Positions 22,258 to 33,668 of a DNA stretch of 64,000 nucleotides are shown here, in pieces. The stretch comes from Sweltsa coloradensis (taxonomy: Eukaryota; Arthropoda; Insecta; Plecoptera; Chloroperlidae), in contig JAMZAV010000363.1 of assembly GCA_024449915.1 (NCBI GenBank), forward strand, positions 1 through 64,000, given 5' to 3'. The position numbers and the translations under genes are program-made. The notes below the pieces were generated by a model, which ran no database searches, was not told the DNA's origin, and saw nothing but the letters and a program-made list of their open reading frames with translations. Positions within the stretch are counted from its first letter, which is position 1. Each line of letters begins with the position of its first letter.

Positions 22258-22492
22258 TATTTCTTGTAGGTTTAAATAGATATGAATTGTGCCCATTTTA
22301 TTGGCAGTTCTAAGTTACCTGGTCACGGATGTCTGTTTAAATTTTCAGCACAATCTATTTGACCGTTCGGCCGTATGAGCCCGGACAAACAAACAGACAG
22401 ACATTAATTAACATACAGACAATAGTCACGACCAAGGCCCGATCGAGTATCGTCATAGACTTCGTTTCGCTGCGCTCACTTGTCTGATTATT
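22258..22492 (-). mobile_element. Helentron/HINE-like element, family E
   Basis: On the minus strand it reads TGAGCGCAGCGAAACGAAGT, then TGTCTGTCTGTTTGTTTGTC, CATACGGCCGAACGGTCAA and CAGACATCCGTGACCAGGTA, ending near TTTAAACCTACAAG. The 5' block plus TGTCTG-TTTG microsatellite order matches families A and B. Part of it recurs at 52737-52866. The 3' terminus was not defined. Confidence 0.5.
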
Positions 22493-22837
22493 TTATGGAA
22501 ATCAATCCAAAAATTAGACTTTTACCAACCATTACGAAACAACTTTTAAATTAATTCCGCTACAAACACCGATTAACAATAAAGGAGGACAAAAAATCAA
22601 ACTTAGATTCCAAAAATGCAAACAAAAAAATAAAAATTTAACTGATTTAAAAATAACAATACTACAGCAACATTGCACACTAGGGCAATATCTGTGATAA
22701 CATATTTAAAATTTATGATTAAAATGTGAGATGAAATTAATCAAAATCGAACATAAAACTTTTTTAAATGTAATAAAAGAAATAAGTATAGGGCTATATA
22801 GGAAAAAAAACGGAAATGTACAATGTCAAGGCGGTGA

Positions 22838-23588
22838 TTGATGAGCGTAGCGAGCGAAGCGAAGATTCCATTTCACTACACTGGAGAAAAAAATCCGGAA
22901 TGTTTTTTTTTCTTCTTTCTGTATTTTTGTCTGTCTGTTAACACGATTCCGGTTAAACCGATACTCCAATTGCGATGAAATTTTATGGAGGCCTTTGAAA
23001 TCTCTGAACTTAGAACTGCCACGTTTTTGAGCGCAATCGAAATTATTCTCATAAAATCGCATTTTACGATTTTTTTCGATTTTTTGAAAATTTATTTTAC
23101 TTATAACAACTACATGCTTTATCCGATTTTAATGATTTTTTCACAGAACCTTAATTTTATGAATTAAGATATTCGTGCGAAATTTGAGCGCAATCGAAAA
23201 CTTATTTTTCATGAAAATAGAAATTTTGTGGATTTTTTCTTTTTTAAAACAATTTTTTTACTTGTTACACCTACATGCTTGATCCTATTGTAATAAGTTT
23301 TTCACAGAACCTTAATTTTATTAATTTATATATTCGTGTGAAATTTGAGCGCAATCGAATAATTATTTCTTATAAATATCCCAATTTTTCGATTTTTTTC
23401 TTTTTTTAAAATTACGATTGATTAAAAAAAAAAAAAAAAAAAAAAATTTTTTATTGAATTTAATTTAATTTAAAAAAAATTTAAACGTATTAATAATTTT
23501 TTCACAGAACAACAGAAAATCCGCATAACACCTCAATGCACCAATTACGCTCATCCAACAACGCGGCGGGACTTAAGCGTTTTCCTAG
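22838..23588 (+). mobile_element. Helentron/HINE-like element, family A1, copy 3
   Basis: TTGATGAGCGTAGCGAGCGA, CCATTTCACTACACTGGAG, a T-rich tract, TTAACACGATTCCGGTT, repeated TTTTTCACAGAACC modules and an A-tract near 23429. It ends CGCTCATCC ... GCGTTTTCCTAG|T. No protein was seen. Confidence 0.8.
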
Positions 23589-23869
23589 TATAATTTTCAC
23601 ACACTTCTGGAAGAGGGTCAGCTTTAAAAAATTTCGATTTTATCGTTTGCACAAAATTTATCGTGATTCATCTTTCCAACATGTGAGAGCTACTGAAGAG
23701 AACCTGAGGTATCGTTATCATAAGTTTGTATTCCACTTTTATAGTGATTTTCTAAATTCTGTTTTGACTTTCAATATTTTCAATATTATTTAATGATCAT
23801 CGTGAAACAACAGAAACAATAAGGGGCAACAAGACTTGCAAGAGAAATATATAAACAGTTGATCAATGT

Positions 23870-24110
23870 CAAAGAAGTGGATACGAAAGAAAGGACATAA
23901 TGAAGAATCAAGAGGAGATGAGAACTATTGGAAACTAGAAGCGTGAGTGAAACCTCCTTGGAAGTCAATTTTGATATTTTGAATTTATATCTTTGGATTT
24001 GATATGTTTTTATGTTTTTATATGTTTATAAATTTATTTTTGACTATACCTCAATGTAAAATGGCAGCAATGCTGTATTTGAGTGAACCAATAAATAAAT
24101 ACAAATTAAT
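23870..24110 (+). mobile_element. possible degenerate LINE 3' end with AAATA tail
   Basis: A short open end reads KKWIRKKGHNEESRGDENYW then KLEA and stop at about 23873-23947. It is followed by T-rich DNA and a terminal CCAATAAATAAATAC tail. The layout resembles a LINE ORF end plus tail, but the upstream frame is broken and I do not recognise the clade. Confidence 0.2.
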
Positions 24111-24224
24111 ATTAATATTTAAACAATTAAATACAAATTAAAAATTATTTGCTGGACAATCACACTCAAATGAATATGAGCATTGCCAAAAGTTAGAAAA
24201 TCATCCCGCGAATCTTAATTCTGG

Positions 24225-24600
24225 CCGGTTGATTGAACTGGAAAGTGGTCTCGACTCCCAGCCCACCACGTCGCCCCACCAAAGAGTAGAGTGCAAAGCT
24301 GAGTCCCAATCTGCCCAAGGTCGCCGGTTTTAAGTGGATGTGTCACTCTTGCATGTAAACCCACGCCCGAGCCTGACATTTGGTCTGGCCATTATTTGTG
24401 GGACAGACAGAGAGACAGACGGAGATCCAAACACGGTCACACTTTTTACGACGTAATTAGTGGCGATATTTGTCGTGCCGGTCTAATTTGTCACCCCCCC
24501 TACCCCCCCCCCCACACACACTAAGAGCTAGCCCGGCGCCCGCCACCATCACCCGTCCCCAGCATAGCAGGTGCCTCGCAGGAAGTAGGCAGACATATTT
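24225..24600. other. GC-richer island with C-runs, no gene recognised
   Basis: GC-rich relative to its flanks, with GCCCACCACGTCGCCCC, C-runs around 24487-24512 and GCCCGGCGCCCGCCACC. No splice-bounded frame was found and it does not match another part of the window. It could be a regulatory island or an unrecognised repeat. Confidence 0.25.
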
Positions 24601-24811
24601 TACCTCACTTTAACACTTTATGGTGTTATAAATATTGATTATTATTAATTGCAGATGTACGTTAATCTTATTGCTGGACAAAGAAATCGCTATTATTTGG
24701 ATACGTTGTCGATATGTGGCAATATTTTTGATACCGCGATATTTGGAGTCGATATAGAATTATTTTATTACAAAAAACCGTGGCAAACGAAACGAGGATT
24801 GGTAGTTTTAA

Positions 24812-25238
24812 ATAAATAAATAAATAAATAAATTTTATTTAGAGTCTACCCACTCAGTTATATAACTGATTTTCAGTGGGGGACTTTAAATCAAAGCGAC
24901 CAAGCCAACCCTGCAGGCCCCGACGCAATCGACGAGTGAGCGATAACCAACCAAAGATCGATATTTTAATAGGAAATATAGCAATCAGTGGTATGGACAG
25001 TGCGAACACCGCGAATCAACGCCAGAATCAACAAGGCCGATTCAGAACAACTCTGAAATTTATTATGTGCTTCGTTGCTAGGACGGCTCCAAAGTCACCG
25101 TTTACAAACTCCTAAGACAAGAACTGATGGACTTAAGTCCAAATCAGAAGTTAAAAAACTTCTGACTTTAGCGGGAATCGAACCCTGGACCTTCTGCATT
25201 GGAAGCAGATACGCTAACCACAAGACCAACGAGCTACT
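24812..25238 (-). mobile_element. tRNA-derived SINE, family S2, full-length-like copy
   Basis: On the minus strand it has a tRNA-like head (TCTTGTGGTTAGCG, anticodon arm TCTGCTTCCAATGCAGA, B box GGTTCGATTCC at 25183-25173). The body includes GGAGCCGTCCTAGCAACG. The tail is the hairpin CCCACTGAAAATCAG...CTGAGTGGGTAGACTC followed by an AAAT repeat (24812-24833). Open frames at 24876-25275 are repeat sequence. Confidence 0.75.
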
Positions 25239-25244
25239 ACTTGG

Positions 25245-26200
25245 TGGAGGTGCCGGGTCATTAAACGCGAGCTAGCACGTAGAAATCTTAATGACGTTTT
25301 AGCGATACATTATCAACACTTTATAGAAACACATTTTTAGTAGCAGGTCTACTCTTAAGTTTTGATAAAATTAATGTTTTTATTAAATCTAGACTTTTCT
25401 TTGCACAAAAAAAATTTCGATTTATTAACATCGATATCGATATCAAAATTTCGTGTGGTTGTGGTATCGATAGTTGAATGATGCGTCATAGCCTGGCCCT
25501 AAGAAAGTTAGCGTTTTAATGTATTGATTCTAAATCAGTGAAAAATAGTTTTTACATATTTCACATCGAATTCTTATGTTTTAAGTGTCTATTGACTTTG
25601 TAATATTTTATGAAAAACAAATTTGCCACTAGAAATAAACCCCCATAATTAGAGTTTTGGTGTAAAGAAAAACAAAGTTGCTAAATGAATAAAAACAAAA
25701 TTTAAAAATGCTTAATATCCTTAATTAAAATAAACAATAAAAATTACATCAGATGATTTTCGGAATATTAGCCGCGTTTATGAGTGTAATTGCTCAATAT
25801 ATTTTTCTTTACGCCACGTACAGCATATACGCCAAAAACAATACTCGAAGGAACGGACCGCGAAATCAGTTTATCCATCATTATTATTAGTTTACAATTA
25901 AAACTTTTGCGCACCGTTCATTTACATTCTATCAAAGTTGTATGAGTTTCGGAATGTTTCGCCGCGTTGCAAGTCATACTACTGCTGACTGTATATACGT
26001 AGCATGACGTTTCGACATCACTGTTAGTGATAGATTTTAAAATACATTTTAATCTCTTGGAATGTCATCAACATACTCACAAATATATTAAACTGACATT
26101 GTATTTTGTACGTAAATTAAGATTTTTATTTGCAAGGTTGATTTTGTATAATTCAAATAATATTTCTGTTGTTTTGACTATACACACCTGACAAATATTA
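25245..26200. other. AT-rich sequence, nothing recognised
   Basis: No gene, RNA or repeat family was recognised between the S2 SINE and the long hairpin. A copy of the TTGGTGGAGGTGCCGGGT motif sits at its left edge (25240-25258). Confidence 0.4.
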
Positions 26201-26202
26201 TT

Positions 26203-26831
26203 TGGACCCAATTAAAATTTTCCTAAATATTAGTTTAACGAAACATCGGACATAGTTTATCAATTATGATCATCTGACATTGCCAAAACTATTTTTGATT
26301 TATTTTTCGGTTGAGCGGTACGCCCAATATAGACGATTATCGTGAAATTTTTGACGTTTACACGGCACAGCTTTCTGCTCATAATTTTTGTGTTAGAAGG
26401 CTAATTTCTGTTTCTTTTTGTAACACATACTCCTGGCTATAAACTGTATATGTTGGAATTTGTTTCTTGTTAATATCTTGCACGGTACGATTTTTTACTT
26501 CCGCCGGTACAAACACTAACTTTGTACCGGCGAAAATAAAAAATCGTACCGTGAAAGATATAAACGGGAAACAAATTCCAACATATAGAGTTTATAGCCA
26601 GGAGTATGTGTTACAAATAGAAACAAAAGTTAGCCTTCTAACACAAAAATTATGAGCAGAAAGCTGTGCCGTGTATACGTCAAAAATTTCACTATAATCG
26701 TCTATATTGGGCGTACCGCTCAACCGAAAAATAAATCAAAAATAGTTTTGGCAATGTCAGATGATCATAATTGATAAACTATGTCCTATGTTTCGTTAAA
26801 ATAATATTTAGGAAAATTTTAATTGGGTCCA
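26203..26831. repeat. 629-bp near-perfect hairpin: two 311-bp arms, 7-nt loop
   Basis: The left arm (26203-26513) starts TGGACCCAATTAAAATTTTC. The right arm (26521-26831) ends with its reverse complement. By eye there are about 14 differences over 311 bp (about 95% identity) and no gaps. The centre is CGCCGGTACAAA / TTTGTACCGGCG around a 7-nt loop, CACTAAC (26514-26520). No target-site duplication is obvious. It encodes no convincing protein. It could be a foldback/MITE or a hairpin RNA locus. Confidence 0.9.
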
Positions 26832-27269
26832 TGGATCCACCTTAAGTAAATTTATGACAAAGTCTGTAATTCTTTTTCGTTCAAGTACCGTTATTTTGAT
26901 GTTTTTTCCTACAATCCAAAAAATAACCCAAACAACACAGTACCAAGTCTTACATCTCCCGTGCATGTATAGCAAACCTCCCCCTCCCCAGACAGCTCCA
27001 AGGTGCGTCACAGCTTTCGCTCTTACCGGGACAAAAATGTTTGGAATGTACAACAAATACACTTTTTTAAAATATCTTAGTTACATTTCTTTGTGAATGT
27101 TTGCAACGATCTGCGTCAACATATAAAGTACAAAACGGTAAGTTAATATCAATCACTGTACTGTCCACTCCTCAAACCGAACACGGTGGTCGAAATACCG
27201 ACCAACACATCCCTGAATGAACAACTACATTACCTACTATAAATCAACAAAGAAGGTATTCCACAGGGT

Positions 27270-27480
27270 TGGGTACTCGGGCCGCGGCTGTAAAGTAGTT
27301 CGACATATTTAGTGCGGAGTGGCTGTCTGGTGTCTGCCAGCCGTCTGGCCTCTGTCTGGGGTTGTGGGACTTGTAAGGGCGGGGGAGGGTGGAGGTAGGG
27401 GGTGTTCTGTAGCTCAAGGCACACCGCGGCTCTGGCTTTCAATGCACAGATTTAGGGGATGTTTTACACGGATTCCTAAC
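27270..27480. promoter_or_regulatory. GC-rich patch with four clustered GTCTG motifs
   Basis: GTCTG occurs at 27325, 27332, 27343 and 27354, i.e. four times in about 35 bp, followed by GGGCGGGGGAGGGTGG. GTCT is the core of SMAD-binding elements, which is the basis for a regulatory guess. The frames on both strands look non-coding. Confidence 0.2.
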
Positions 27481-28959
27481 TCTCCATCTGCAAAGGAGAT
27501 TAATGGATTTACTCTACGATTATGACTTTGGGTTTAAAACATCAACAGAAAAGTGGCAGGAGGTTACACATAATAAATTCATTTATTTATAATGTAGTTA
27601 TTCGTTTTTTTTATAGTTACATAATAATTTATAAGATTAATATTTTTATAAAATGAAAATAACTAAAATATATTATTCTGGCTTATTTTAATGGCGTTAA
27701 ATTACTCAACTTTATTGCTCACTAATATCAAAACTAAATGTGTGAATTAGGGCTAATATTGGTGAACACTGTCACGGGATTGCCATTAAATTGAGTATTG
27801 ATTATTGATTAAAGGGAAGTGGCTTATTGCTAGCACGCGACACTCTTATTTCGGTACAGCTTATATTGTAGGAAGATTATTTCCTTGGTAATTTAAGTAG
27901 TAGGTGATCAAAGGCGGGGACAGAATTATGAGAAACAATATAGACATAATAAAACTAGAATAAAACTAGACATTTAAGTAGAGCATGTTATTAATTGCTT
28001 AAATAGCTAATGAAAAACATGTACTAACAAGTAATGTATACAAGTAGTATAGCTTATTGATTCGGAAAGTGACAATTGTAAAAAAAACACAAGCAAAACA
28101 CGGTAACCAGCGTCAATTATATGATATTTTTTAAAAGTAAAAAAATTGGCAGGTGCCGGGTAGCTTATAGTACATTCGACCTGACTTTTACACAAAGTGG
28201 ATGTGCAGGGTCACTAAATGCGATTGTGCGAACGTTGAAGATATCCTAGGGCATAGATATTTTTTCAAATATTACCATACATTCTTAAAGCAGTCATACT
28301 ATATTGATACAATTTTGATTTTGTAAAATTTTGACTTTTTTGCACAAATATAACAATTTTGATATTATCGTTATCGAAATTTTCTTTCATGTGATATTGA
28401 TAATTTGAAAGATATCTCATATCCCAGCCCTACTGCATACCCATAGAATAGGCCTTTACTTACGACAGTAATCCGCCATTTAATATAGTTCGCCGGAGTT
28501 TTCTCGTGCAAACTGTTTTATCTAAATACAGTAAACACCCAACTGTGGGCAGAGTTCACGCCAAGCTGTAGGTCTTACACACAGTGTCTCAAGTAATGTC
28601 TTTACCAATGATCATTTATCTGTATTGCTGAGACTTTACTTTAAAATGTGCAACTGTCGACTATGCAAACATTAATTCTAGCTGCCCAGCAGTTGTGTTG
28701 TTTATTGGTTATTATCACCAATGTGCATGCGCATATTCTTACTTGTGGTTACAAAATATATCGGGGACACACATATGGCTGCGTTCTATGATTGTCATCT
28801 TATCCTTTGTTATTCCATTTTGTTTTTGTTTGAAACCTTGATAAAGCAAGGTGAAATCCTAGAGAAATGTCGGTAGTAAAATATTATTTTATTATAAAAT
28901 CACACGCAGTTTTACCTCAAAACAAATATTTTCATATATATATATCACGAGTTTTCCAG

Positions 28960-29070
28960 TTGCCACGGCAAATGCAATTCTTCCTCCGACAAGAGTGGAT
29001 AGAAGAAGGAAGAAGCCACCTGAAGCTCCACCTGCCAAACGCCTTTAAGGTCATCGCAAAGATCTGTAAC
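28960..29070 (+). other. candidate internal exon, product not recognised
   Basis: A 111-bp segment of about 50% GC in AT-rich DNA, bounded by GTTTTCCAG and AAC|GTAATG. It is open in the frame reading LPRQMQFFLRQEWIEEGRSH. A second frame reads ILPPTRVDRRRKKPPEAPPA and stops at 29046-29048. Base composition and boundaries suggest an exon, but no family is recognised and no partner exon was found. Confidence 0.2.
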
Positions 29071-29105
29071 GTAATGCTGATCAGTTGCAGTGACTTGTTT
29101 TGTCA

Positions 29106-29685
29106 TTGAGCGAGCGTAGCGAGCGTCTCCACTTGACTCTTATGGCTTGAATGTCTGTTTTTGTTTTTTTGTTTTTTTTCTGTTACTGCTTCGATACAGG
29201 TCGCACCGTTTCTCTGATTGACCTGAAATTTTGCACACATGTACATACCACCTAGGCGGGTTGCTGTATAGTTTTTGAACAAAATCCGATCGTTGGTTAT
29301 AAAAAATAAAAAAATAAAAAATAAATTTAAAAAAAAAATGTTCCGATCGTTATGAAATTTTGCAGGGTCAATAAGTACAACATTCTCTCCTATTTTCCAA
29401 ATTTTCAGCTAAATCGGTCAAGACCTTAAAGACTTATTATTGGTAATCATAATTCGAAAAATGATGTTAAAAAATGAAGGAGGCAGTGAAGATACAAAGA
29501 TACACTTTAGAAGGCATGACGTGAATTAGTACAATGCAAAGATGTTGGAATAGTATATAGTGTACAATGTCAATATCCAGTTAGGCCTACACTGTGTGGT
29601 GGGCCTTATGGGAATGTCATACTCGGGTCATGTTGCACGTACCGGTGCTCGCTCAACAACGCGTCCAACTGAGCGTTTTCCTAGT
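29106..29685 (+). mobile_element. Helentron/HINE-like element, family B, copy 1
   Basis: It starts TTGAGCGAGCGTAGCGAGCG, then CACTTGACTCTTATGGCTTG, a T-rich tract and CGATACAGGTCGCACCGTTT. The body includes a TAGGCCTA palindrome. The 3' end has the subterminal inverted repeat GCTCGCTCAACAACGCG and terminates GAGCGTTTTCCTAG|T. It is nearly a mirror copy of 32072-32645. Confidence 0.8.
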
Positions 29686-30585
29686 TTATATTATTTGTTA
29701 TTGTCTTGCTTGTTTACTTTATATTTTTAATTTTTTTGTCGTTACCTTGATAATGGGCAGGGAGATCTGTCCGAAACTTTGGTAATTAAACTTATTATTA
29801 CTCGGAAACTCGAAAGAATTATTATGGCATATAGTGTAGTATCCCGTATTGATCCGTTGGTAGATGATTGATTACCAAGGTTATAATGCAAAAGATCGTA
29901 GAGTAGACAACAATCAAATTGAAGCACCGATCGCCACCCTTAGTTTGTCATTGACGAGAACTGAAACCGCCATCAGTACCACTCGCCTGTGGCTTTATCT
30001 TCCCAGCACAGCCTTGCCCTCCCCCTCCCACATCCCACGCATAGATTATAGAGTGGCGCAGGTTGAGTTTGTTGACACAACACGAATCTTAATCTAAATT
30101 AGTGCTGATGGGTACGCCAAGTAGCTGACGTTCCCCTTACATCTGATCTTCATACAATTACAAATATAATGTTTTATTTATGTTTTTGTACCTTCTTATC
30201 ATTTTATCATTGACTCCGTGAAGAATCTCAGTAGTGTGTATCAGCATCTTGTGGACAAGATACTTGGGACTGAACTTCAGATAACAAGATTTTAATAAAA
30301 CAACACACAATCGTAACCAATTAGTGATAAGTTCAGTGTTCGTCTTTAGGTCGGAAATAACCCATATAAAACAATAGCTGGTTGAAGCTTAGATTTCACA
30401 AGGTGATCAGAAAAAAAATGTTTTAATTACTGATCTCGTAAAATTACTCGTGGTTTGAATTAACAGGTGCGATGTTCCCGAAACTATTGACGAGTATAGA
30501 CCTCCCCCATGCAACTCCACCACTTAACAAATTTAGGATAAATCTGTCCGGGATATATATGTATCACTTAACTTTCACAATGCAC
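29686..30585. other. non-coding sequence, partly GC-richer (29920-30090)
   Basis: The segment around 29920-30090 is less AT-rich (CCGATCGCCACCC, CTTGCCCTCCCCCTCCCAC). It has no splice-bounded frame or repeat match. The rest is ordinary AT-rich DNA. Confidence 0.3.
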
Positions 30586-31232
30586 TTAAAGGGGCTAAAA
30601 ACCCAAAAATTATTTTTTACCACGTGATCTATAGCACAATACTACACTTAAATGACTGTTTAAAAAATTATATCTTGTAACTTGATTTAACACGAATTTT
30701 TTAATTTTTTGAGCAGAAATTGGCGAAAATTGGTGTTTTGGAAAATTTCCTAAATCGGCTTTAACCTGCTTCTTTTTGGTCCACATAGATACTAGAGCAT
30801 AGTACCAATCTAAAATGCCCCTTTATAACATCGTGTCTTGAAACTGTGCCCAAATATACCCTCAAACACGCAAAAATATGCATTCCAAAATCACACCCCA
30901 TCTTGGTAATCAGCATATTTTGACCGAACTACTTGCCCAAATTACAAAACAAAATATAGAGAATTTACAGAAAAGGCTGTCGAGTACGTCAATAATGGCC
31001 AATATTTTTTTGGATCAAAAGCCTCCAAGGTCACGGGGCATAAAGATCGTCCCCATGTTATTTCTTATGGGAGATTTTTGGCGATGGGACCTAGCTCGAA
31101 AAATGTCATGTTTGACAATTTTTTGGGAGGTCATGGTGGCCCCAATAATTTTTCTGTTAAATTGCTAAATTCATGACTAGTTAGCCTGAATGAAATATAT
31201 TTTTTGAGTTTAGCGGTTAAATACCCCTTTAA
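30586..31232 (+). mobile_element. TTAA-flanked MITE (piggyBac-like), family D, copy 2
   Basis: TTAAAGGGGCTAAAAACC on the left and CCGC-type GGTTAAATACCCCTTTAA on the right form a short inverted terminus with TTAA at both outer ends. TTAA is the piggyBac target site. The interior is about 90% or more like 52086-52728. The open frame at 30878-31168 recurs there only because the repeat does. Confidence 0.75.
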
Positions 31233-31447
31233 TACTGCCATATCTCGATTGCATGTACCGTATACGATTGTATTGTATGTATACGAATACGAATATTGTA
31301 TGCGATTGTGATTGCATGAAGACGTAAATTTTAAATTTAGAACTGATATCTAGATTAAGAAATATTATACTTGTACAATATACAATATTATTATATTATA
31401 TTGTATTATTGTATCATTGATTACTGGTCACTTTTTTTTCGTAGGGA

Positions 31448-31677
31448 TTAAACCTGTTATAGGGTGCAGTATGCCCCTCTTCAGGTGTACTAGTATGTTG
31501 CGGATAGGACCATAGTGAAGGGATGTCAGAGGGCTGTAAAAGAGGACTCAATCCTTTGCATTCGCAGAGGAAAACCCTAGGAAAAAACCTTCAGTCAGGA
31601 TTGCCGGTCTCGACAGGATTCGAACCCGGGGCCTCCCGAATCAGAGTCGGGCGCTTAGAACCCTAGCCAACACTGTC
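31448..31677 (-). mobile_element. tRNA-derived SINE, family S3, minus-strand copy
   Basis: The best-preserved head of the family: on the minus strand GTTGGCTAGGGTTCTAAGCG, CCCGACTCTGATTCGGG (Gln-like CTG anticodon loop) and B box GGTTCGAATCC. The shared body and the CTGAAGAGGGGCATAC-type 3' part follow. Confidence 0.8.
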
Positions 31678-32002
31678 GGTTACTGGTCATTGCTTAGTTG
31701 CCTCTTAGCCGCCATCTGAATAGTTCCAAATAATCTTATAAAAGAATACACCCACACACAGGGCTTCGGCTCTAGGTGGGTATTCTTATTATTATTATTA
31801 AGTAATATTTACTTATACTTATATTAACTTGTATACGTGTTCTTGTATACTGTGTAGTACTAAAGAATAAAGATTGGCGTCTCCCATTACAAAACATAAA
31901 TAAAATATTTGTTTCTTGATAGGTAATCAATATAGGCTTGAGTGACACAAAATAATTTATGGTTGTCACAACAGTTTATGGAATAATATTATTAACTATT
32001 TG

Positions 32003-32043
32003 ATGCCAACTCGCAACCTTCTCGTGGTTTGGCCATTCGTGGG
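32003..32043 (+). mobile_element. S4 repeat fragment
   Basis: GCCAACTCGCAACCTTCTCG TGGTTTGGCC matches the first 30 bp of the S4 repeats at 2888 and 59000. Nothing further of the family follows before the family B element at 32072. Confidence 0.5.
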
Positions 32044-32071
32044 CGACAAACCGCGTGATGTCTATGACTGG

Positions 32072-32645
32072 ACTAGGAAAACGCTCAGTTGGACGCGTTG
32101 TTGAGCGAGCACCGGTACGTGCAACATGACCCGAGTACGACATTCCCATAAGGCCCACCACACAGTGTAGGCCTAACTGGATATTGACATTGTACACTAT
32201 AAACTATTCCAACACCTTTGCATCGTACTAATTCACGTCATGCCTTCTAAAGTGTATCTCTGTATCTTCTACTGCCTCCTACATTTTTTAACATCATTTT
32301 TCGAAATATGATTACCAATAAAGTCTTTAAGGTCTTGACCGATTTAGCTGAAAATTTGTAAAAAAGGAGAGAATGTTGTACTTATTGACCCTGCAAAATT
32401 TCATAACGATCGGAACATTTTTTATTTTTTATTTATTTTTTATTTATTTTTATTTTTATTTTTTATAACCAACGATCGGATTTTGTTCAAAAACTATACA
32501 GCAACCCGCCTAGGTGGTATGTACATGTGTGCAAAATTTCAGGTCGATCGGAGAAACGGTGCGACCTGTACCGAAGCAGTAACAGAAAAAAAAAAGACAT
32601 TCGAGCCATAAGAGTCAAGTGGAGACGCTCGCTACGCTCGCTCAA
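32072..32645 (-). mobile_element. Helentron/HINE-like element, family B, copy 2
   Basis: On the minus strand it runs from TTGAGCGAGCGTAGCGAGCG to GAGCGTTTTCCTAG|T, with all internal blocks of 29106-29685 at high identity, including a TAGGCCTA site at 32168. The T-rich microsatellite (TTTATTTTTTATT-like on the plus strand near 32420-32465) is the most variable part. Confidence 0.8.
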
Positions 32646-32830
32646 TAAGTCCAGCACTGTTTCCCCCCGTCTGGGCCCGTGGTAGAATTTGGTGCAGAGC
32701 ATGGCTCTGCTAATCGTAAAAGGCGAGGAAATAGAACAAAAATCAGCTTGTGAGGGGAGTATTTTTTCCCGCAAAGCTTGGGGGCGAGCTCTGGCCGGCG
32801 AAGTGAAGAACAACCCACTTACCCTCACTT
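32646..32830. other. GC-richer segment flanking a family B copy, unassigned
   Basis: Contains CCCCGTCTGGGCCCGTGG and GGGGGCGAGCTCTGGCCGG. The latter resembles the GGCGAGCTCTGG block of the S4 repeats, so it may be a diverged SINE. No supported gene. Confidence 0.25.
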
Positions 32831-33012
32831 AATTATATTCAAAAATCGAATAAAGAAAAATTCACTAACAACCAAAGTAGAAACAGTTAATAAGATTAGC
32901 TAAAACTTAGGAGATTTCCACAAGAAAATTGATCGAATGAAAAAAGAGTTGCAACAATGTACCTATAACGGTTGACGAACCCTTAACTAAAATACATATA
33001 TAAATAGGCATA

Positions 33013-33130
33013 ATATTCCTACCAACTCGCAACCTCGTGGTTGACATAGTATAGAACGGGAGACATCACTAAATTCCTGAAACTAGAGGCGAGCACTGGC
33101 GCCTGTGACAGGATGAACAGCATATACTTG
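33013..33130 (+). mobile_element. S4 repeat, diverged partial copy
   Basis: ACCAACTCGCAACCTCGTGG then AACTAGAGGCGAGCACTGG matches the first two landmarks of the S4 family in order and at similar spacing. The 3' half is not recognisable. Confidence 0.45.
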
Positions 33131-33668
33131 CCCGCACAGTGAGAGAAGCACTATATGACCTAATCTTATGGTTTATGCACCATTAATTAATTTAATCTAA
33201 CCTAGTAGTGAAGCAAAATTTACAAATTCGTTGATAAATATTAAATCGCTTTTGTTAAACTGCAGAACATTTAAAATGTACTTTTTTTATTCTGAAGCAA
33301 AATTTCAATCTCTTTCAAAATCATTAAGATCTTTAATTGATTAACAGTGCCAAATTGAAACAATTTCTTTGCCACTAAAACTTAAAACCAGAATCCAAAT
33401 GGCAATAAGAGAAAAGTTACGCTGTGTCTTTCCACATTGGCTATTAAGTGCATTTATCCTTCCATAAACCAAGGCAGACGAGAATGTCGAACCTAAGCAC
33501 TTATACTTGAATTATAGTTGTTAATGTGGTAGCAAACCTAAAGCGATTAGAGAGGATAAATAATTGTTGTCGGTGACAGGAACTTTAGGATTTTAGCACA
33601 GTGCTGGAACTTTACTATCGGCTGCTACCGTATAGTGAGAGGGTAAAATCTATAACAATTTCATAAAA

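Noticed and set aside
24876..25275. Two overlapping open frames near 25 kb
   Set aside because: They cover an inverted S2 SINE with a tRNA-like head; not protein-coding.
30878..31168. Shared frame in 30.9 kb and 52.5 kb (MANI-LDQ-PPRSRGIKI) as a conserved protein
   Set aside because: The similarity extends equally outside the frame across the whole TTAA MITE, so DNA-level repeat identity explains it.
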